A stretch of DNA of 18,644 bases from the NCBI GenBank assembly GCA_002449135.1, contig DKCH01000068.1, positions 322-18,965 of the forward strand, in the 5' to 3' direction. This DNA is from Caryophanales bacterium UBA6879. GTDB lineage: Bacteria; Bacillota_I; Bacilli_A; RFN20; CAG-288. The position numbers and the translations under genes were made by a program. The notes under the pieces were generated by a model. That model was not told the DNA's origin. It searched no databases and saw nothing but the letters and a program-made list of their open reading frames with translations. The stretch's first letter is position 1. The number at the start of each line of letters is the position of its first letter. Of the stretch, positions 15,379-18,644 are shown in pieces.

Positions 15379-16182
15379 ATGTTTAAATATCTAAAAATTG
15401 TTTCAAAGGCTCTTTTTCCTCTTATATGTAAGTTACCAAAAATAAGAAAATATGCCAAAAAGAAAGAAAAGTATCCTTTAATAGAAAGGTATGATTTTGT
15501 TTCTTCTTTTTTAAATGACTTTGTTTCAAAAAAGTTAAAAGTTGTGTTTTATGTTAATGGTTTGGAGAATTTACCTAAGGATTCTACTTTTTTAGGTATT
15601 TCTAACCATCAATCAAATATGGATCCTTTATGTTATCTTTCTTTACTTAATAAAGGAGTTTATAATTATCCATTAACGTTCCTTTCTAAAAAAGAAGTTT
15701 TAAAATTTCCTGTTGTAAATGAAGTATTAACATCTATTGATGGTGTTTTTATGGATCGACAAAATTTCCGTTCAGAGATTAGGGCAATTAGTCAAATTAC
15801 AAATATTTTAAAGAGTAATAAGCAATCAGTAATTATTTTTTCTGAAGGAACAAGAGCTAGAGATATTAAGCATGAGGTTGCGGAATTTAAGTCGGGTTCT
15901 TTAAAACCAGCATTTAATAGTAATAAATTAATTGTGCCCTTTGCAATTTATGGTGGCTTTAGGGTTTTAGATAAAAAATGTGATTTAAAGGCTTTCCCCG
16001 TTCAAATTTCTATTTTAAAACCAGTGAAAACAAGTGATTTTGCTAATACCCAAGAGGCTTCTAAGTATCTACATAATATTATTTCAAATGAAGTTGATGT
16101 TTTAAGAAAAAATGATGAGGAATTAGTTAAGAACTATCTTCCTAAGAATTCTAAAGTTGAAGTGGATATTTCTGGTTTATAG
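15379..16182 (+). CDS. plsC: 1-acyl-sn-glycerol-3-phosphate acyltransferase PlsC, 267 aa
   Basis: Acylates lysophosphatidic acid to phosphatidic acid at the membrane, the second acylation of phospholipid synthesis. The catalytic motif NHxxxxD is at His77-Asp82 (SNHQSNMDPL). The second motif (GVFMDRQNFRSEI) and FSEGTRARD with Glu156-Gly-Thr-Arg bind glycerol phosphate, and LIVPFAIYGG is the late family motif. The N-terminus is basic with a short hydrophobic stretch rather than a clear TM helix. The gap to pulA is 1 nt. It is the last gene of the long ftsK operon and is followed by 176 nt without a gene. Confidence 0.93.
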   Translation: MFKYLKIVSKALFPLICKLPKIRKYAKKKEKYPLIERYDFVSSFLNDFVSKKLKVVFYVNGLENLPKDSTFLGISNHQSNMDPLCYLSLLNKGVYNYPLTFLSKKEVLKFPVVNEVLTSIDGVFMDRQNFRSEIRAISQITNILKSNKQSVIIFSEGTRARDIKHEVAEFKSGSLKPAFNSNKLIVPFAIYGGFRVLDKKCDLKAFPVQISILKPVKTSDFANTQEASKYLHNIISNEVDVLRKNDEELVKNYLPKNSKVEVDISGL

Positions 16183-16301
16183 TATTTTATATTTTTTGTT
16201 TTAAGGATATAGAAAAAATTAATTTTTATTTAGCAATCTAATTATTTTCTTTTTTGAAATAAATTTTTAGAAAAATATTTAATAAAATTTCGCTTTTTAT
16301 A

Positions 16302-16331
16302 TTGTAAAAATCAAGTTTTAAAATATATAAT
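16302..16331 (+). promoter_or_regulatory. Candidate promoter TTGTAA-18-TATAAT upstream of jetA
   Basis: TTGTAA (16302-16307) and TATAAT (16326-16331) are 18 bp apart, a good sigma-A layout. Transcription would start near 16338, leaving a leader of about 21 nt without a Shine-Dalgarno before the ATG at 16359. Confidence 0.45.
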
Positions 16332-16346
16332 TATAAAGAATGAAAA

Positions 16347-16352
16347 TATAAT
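16347..16352 (+). promoter_or_regulatory. Candidate second -10 box close to the jetA start
   Basis: TATAAT with 6 nt (AATAAT) before the ATG at 16359, the same spacing as at 2452-2457/2464. If used, the mRNA would be leaderless. It competes with the upstream promoter ending at 16331, and the local AT richness makes chance occurrence plausible. Confidence 0.35.
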
Positions 16353-16358
16353 AATAAT

Positions 16359-17840
16359 ATGGAAAATAATACGCAAAATCTTTTTGATAAAATACCTGAA
16401 AATCTTTTTACAATTTTAGTAAGAAAATATAAAGCTGTTTATGCTTTTTCTTTAATTACTCTTTATTCTTGTTTAAAGACTTATAAAACTAAAATTACTA
16501 AATCTGCATTTATTAACGCTTTAAGAAATCAAGGAGATACTATTGTTTCTCTTTTTGATGTTAATTTAGATCGTCAAGATGATTTAAATGATGAAGAAAA
16601 AATTGATGTTGATACTGATACTGATAGTATAAATTCTAAGACTAATTATATTTTTAGAAAGTTAGTTAAGACAGGGTGGATTGATGTTGAAAAGGACTTG
16701 TCTAGCAATAATGAGTATCTTTTTTTACCTTCTTATTCTATTAAGTTAATGAAAGTCATTGTTGAATTAGCTCAAGACTCTTCTTTATATATTCCTTTAG
16801 TCCATCAAACTTATTCTGAACTTTCATTAGAAGCAGAAAAAGAAGATGACTATATGTTCCGTTCATTGTTATCTGCTAGAAAGAATGCGGATGAATTAGA
16901 GCTTAATGTTACTTTACTTACTCATTCTATTAAAGTTTTTGGTCATAATTTAAATACTGTTTTTGATCCTAATGAAGCTTTAAGACAACATTTTGATATT
17001 TTCAAAAGACAAGTCGGTGATAAAATTTATCATCCTATGAAGACTTATGATTCATTAGGTTTGTATTCTATTCCAGTAATTAATATTTTGAAAAATTGGC
17101 AACATGATAAAAGAATCATGTCTAAGTTAGTTAATCAGGCAAAGTTTGATACTAATTTTAATAAGATGAAATATGGTGATATTCATGATGCTGTTAATAA
17201 GATGTTAGTAGAAACTATTGATATCTTCTCACGTTTAAATTCATCTTTTAATGATATTGATAAAGCTAATGCTAATTATACTCAAATGGTTCAAAAGAAG
17301 GTTAACTTCCTTTCTAATTCTGATAAGACCATTAAAGGTAAATTAGATACAATAATTTTACAAATGGCTAGAGAACTAGATAAATTACCTTTTGATTATC
17401 ATGGTGATTATATGGATCTTGAAACTATTAAAATGGCAAATTCAACAATTAATTTATATCGTTCTGGTTTTGTTAATTCTGATTGTTTAACCCCTCCTTT
17501 AAGAAGAGGTGCTAAAGAAGACGAAGAACCATTAGCCTTAGAAGATGAATTCTTTGATGATGGTGATGATTCTTTTATGGAACAAATTGAAACTAATGTT
17601 AATCGTTATTCACAAGATGCAATTGTTGAATTTATGATGAACAATTTTAAAGATAAAAAGGAAATTACTACTAAAGATATTAAGCTAAATAGTTTAGATG
17701 ATTTTATCTTATTGATTTTAGCTACAGTAAGAGCTCAGTTTGGAACTATGTTTTATTCAATTGAAAAATTAGATGAGACATTTATAAATGATAAATATAT
17801 TGTTCCTAATTATCGTTTTACTAAAAGAGGGAGAAAATAA
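16359..17840 (+). CDS. jetA: Wadjet JetA-like/MksF-type kleisin subunit, 493 aa
   Basis: First gene of a three-gene run (493 aa, 216 aa, SMC-like ATPase) matching JetABC. In Wadjet systems JetA is the kleisin linking the two SMC heads and binding the JetB KITE dimer; the complex extrudes DNA loops and, with JetD, cuts small circular DNA. The N-terminus (LFDKIPENLFTILVRKYKAV) resembles the DUF5716 type of JetA found in Bacillota Wadjet systems rather than the DUF3375 type. This is a recalled resemblance, not a search result. The N-terminal 130 residues look like winged helix, the middle is helical, an acidic stretch spans about 386-410, and the C-terminal part again looks like winged helix. 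There is no ribosome binding site. The subtype (II/III) is not certain. Confidence 0.8.
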   Translation: MENNTQNLFDKIPENLFTILVRKYKAVYAFSLITLYSCLKTYKTKITKSAFINALRNQGDTIVSLFDVNLDRQDDLNDEEKIDVDTDTDSINSKTNYIFRKLVKTGWIDVEKDLSSNNEYLFLPSYSIKLMKVIVELAQDSSLYIPLVHQTYSELSLEAEKEDDYMFRSLLSARKNADELELNVTLLTHSIKVFGHNLNTVFDPNEALRQHFDIFKRQVGDKIYHPMKTYDSLGLYSIPVINILKNWQHDKRIMSKLVNQAKFDTNFNKMKYGDIHDAVNKMLVETIDIFSRLNSSFNDIDKANANYTQMVQKKVNFLSNSDKTIKGKLDTIILQMARELDKLPFDYHGDYMDLETIKMANSTINLYRSGFVNSDCLTPPLRRGAKEDEEPLALEDEFFDDGDDSFMEQIETNVNRYSQDAIVEFMMNNFKDKKEITTKDIKLNSLDDFILLILATVRAQFGTMFYSIEKLDETFINDKYIVPNYRFTKRGRK

Positions 17841-17842
17841 AA

Positions 17843-18493
17843 ATGTTTGAAGAAAACTTTGAAAAAATGACTAGATCGGAACAGAATCAGTTCCAAGAGA
17901 GCTTAGCTTATTTGCTTTTTCATTGCTATATTGTAAGAAGAAGTTTTGATAAAGCTTCACAAATGAATAAAGTATCCCCATATTATTTGTTTATTGAAAG
18001 ACATTTTGATGTCTTTTCTGATTATTTATCTTTTGCTGGTATTGAACTAAATAAAGATGATGAAAATGGGGTAATCTTTATGGCAAGTGAAGATGAATCA
18101 TCAAATAAAATTAGAATTGATGGTGTTACTACTTTATTAATTTTTGCTTTACGTTCATACTATGAGGAAAAAGTAAAAGATAATAGTAACTTAGTAGATG
18201 TTATTTTAGATTCTACTGGTTTAAAGATCTTATTAAAGGATCTTTCTTTATCAACTGCTTCTAGAAGAATTTCTGCTTTGACTATTCAAGCTAGTTTAAG
18301 AACTTTATCATCTTATAATATTATTAGTTTAGCAAGAGGTACTTTTAATGATTCTTCTTACAGTTTCTTTATTTTACCTACTATTAGATATGTAATTTCT
18401 AATGCCCGTTTAAATGCTATTCATGATACTATTTCTAAAATGAAACAAGATAGTAATTTAAACAACTTAGAAAATGATGAATATGGAGAATAA
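17843..18493 (+). CDS. jetB: Wadjet JetB-like/MksE-type KITE protein (DUF4194), 216 aa
   Basis: Small winged-helix KITE subunit that dimerises on the kleisin of the SMC complex. The pattern YYLFIERHFDVFSDYLSFAG followed by ENGVIFM and TTLLIFALRSYYEEK (residues 94-112) is the DUF4194 signature, and the C-terminal half (LLKDLSLSTASRRISALTIQ) looks like a second winged helix. Length about 200 is usual. GGGAG lies about 8 nt upstream of the ATG and the gap to jetA is 2 nt, so the two are co-translated. Identity is supported by position between a JetA-like gene and an SMC-like ATPase. Confidence 0.85.
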   Translation: MFEENFEKMTRSEQNQFQESLAYLLFHCYIVRRSFDKASQMNKVSPYYLFIERHFDVFSDYLSFAGIELNKDDENGVIFMASEDESSNKIRIDGVTTLLIFALRSYYEEKVKDNSNLVDVILDSTGLKILLKDLSLSTASRRISALTIQASLRTLSSYNIISLARGTFNDSSYSFFILPTIRYVISNARLNAIHDTISKMKQDSNLNNLENDEYGE

Positions 18494-18498
18494 ACTTT

Positions 18499-18644
18499 AT
18501 GAAAGAATTAACTAAATTAAGACTTATTAATTGGCATTTATTTGCAAATGACACTGTCGATATTAAAAATATTACATTTTTAACTGGATCTAATGGTACT
18601 GGTAAATCAACAATTATTGATGCAATGCAAGTTGTTTTATTAGG
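18499..18644 (+). CDS. jetC: Wadjet JetC-like/MksB-type SMC ATPase, N-terminus only (cut by window edge)
   Basis: The first 48 residues of an SMC/SbcC-like ATPase. KLRLINWHLFANDTVDI followed by the Walker A FLTGSNGTGKSTIIDAMQ (Lys36) is typical of JetC/MksB, where an INW-x-x-F element precedes the P-loop. The motor powers DNA loop extrusion together with the preceding kleisin and KITE proteins. GGAG 10 nt upstream of the ATG and a 5-nt gap after jetB place it in the same operon. The coiled coil, Walker B and a following JetD nuclease would lie beyond the window. Confidence 0.85.
   Translation, partial: MKELTKLRLINWHLFANDTVDIKNITFLTGSNGTGKSTIIDAMQVVLL

Larger units (their letters stand above)
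16183..16358 (+). other. AT-only spacer before the SMC operon
   Basis: This 176-nt gap is almost wholly A and T. I see no GC-stemmed terminator; only AT palindromes such as 16214-16227 are present. Its right part carries the two promoter candidates listed separately. Confidence 0.6.

Noticed and set aside
16214..16227. Perfect palindrome AAAAATTAATTTTT after plsC as a terminator
   Set aside because: The stem is only A-T pairs and no GC-rich hairpin with a U-tract follows; expected by chance in this composition.
1..18644. tRNA, rRNA, CRISPR arrays, insertion sequences, integrase or att sites
   Set aside because: No GC-rich RNA-like segment, spaced repeats, transposase motifs or terminal inverted repeats were seen on reading both strands.

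Overview
The window is a strongly AT-rich, gene-dense stretch from a low-GC Bacillota-type bacterium, probably of the Bacilli/Erysipelotrichia/mollicute-relative kind. This rests on base composition, on the ftsK - ymfF - ymfH (M16-like pair) gene order known from Bacillus, and on genes such as yhaM and recX. TGA is used as a stop (the ATGA junctions at 4002-4005 and 1066-1069) and Trp is encoded by TGG, so the standard bacterial code applies and Mycoplasma/Spiroplasma (code 4) is unlikely. No species can be named from sequence alone.

Left part, minus strand (about 1-2408): an operon reading leftward encodes a polytopic membrane protein of 301 aa, a small membrane protein with an Asn-rich tail (145 aa), another membrane protein (201 aa) and galE, which runs off the window edge. 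The first three have start/stop overlaps. A 52-bp divergent promoter region (2409-2460) separates this operon from the plus-strand genes.

Middle, plus strand: a lipid/envelope and RNA/DNA cluster (2464-6919) holds a UPF0104/LPG-synthase-TM-like flippase protein, a GT4 glycosyltransferase of the glycolipid-synthase type, recX and yhaM, all overlapping. A polyprenyl-phosphate sugar-phosphate transferase follows with its own promoter (6959-7654). Then comes a long apparent operon (7716-16182): ftsK, two M16-like proteins, acpS, a type I pullulanase and plsC, with gaps of 10 nt or less. Its enzymes cover chromosome translocation, ACP activation, alpha-glucan debranching and phosphatidic acid synthesis.

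Right end (16359-18644): the first three genes of a Wadjet/MksBEF-type SMC system, namely the JetA-like kleisin, the JetB-like KITE protein and the N-terminus of the JetC-like ATPase. The nuclease gene jetD, if present, lies beyond the window.

The most interesting general pattern is at the operon heads. Genes inside operons often carry a Shine-Dalgarno sequence, whereas all five apparent operon-first genes lack one at normal spacing. Four of them have a TATAAT-like -10 box only 6-8 nt before the ATG, which suggests leaderless mRNAs. Other points of note are an M16 pair in which both members lack the zinc motif, a repeated SPF motif in the FtsK linker, and an Asn-rich tail on a small membrane protein.
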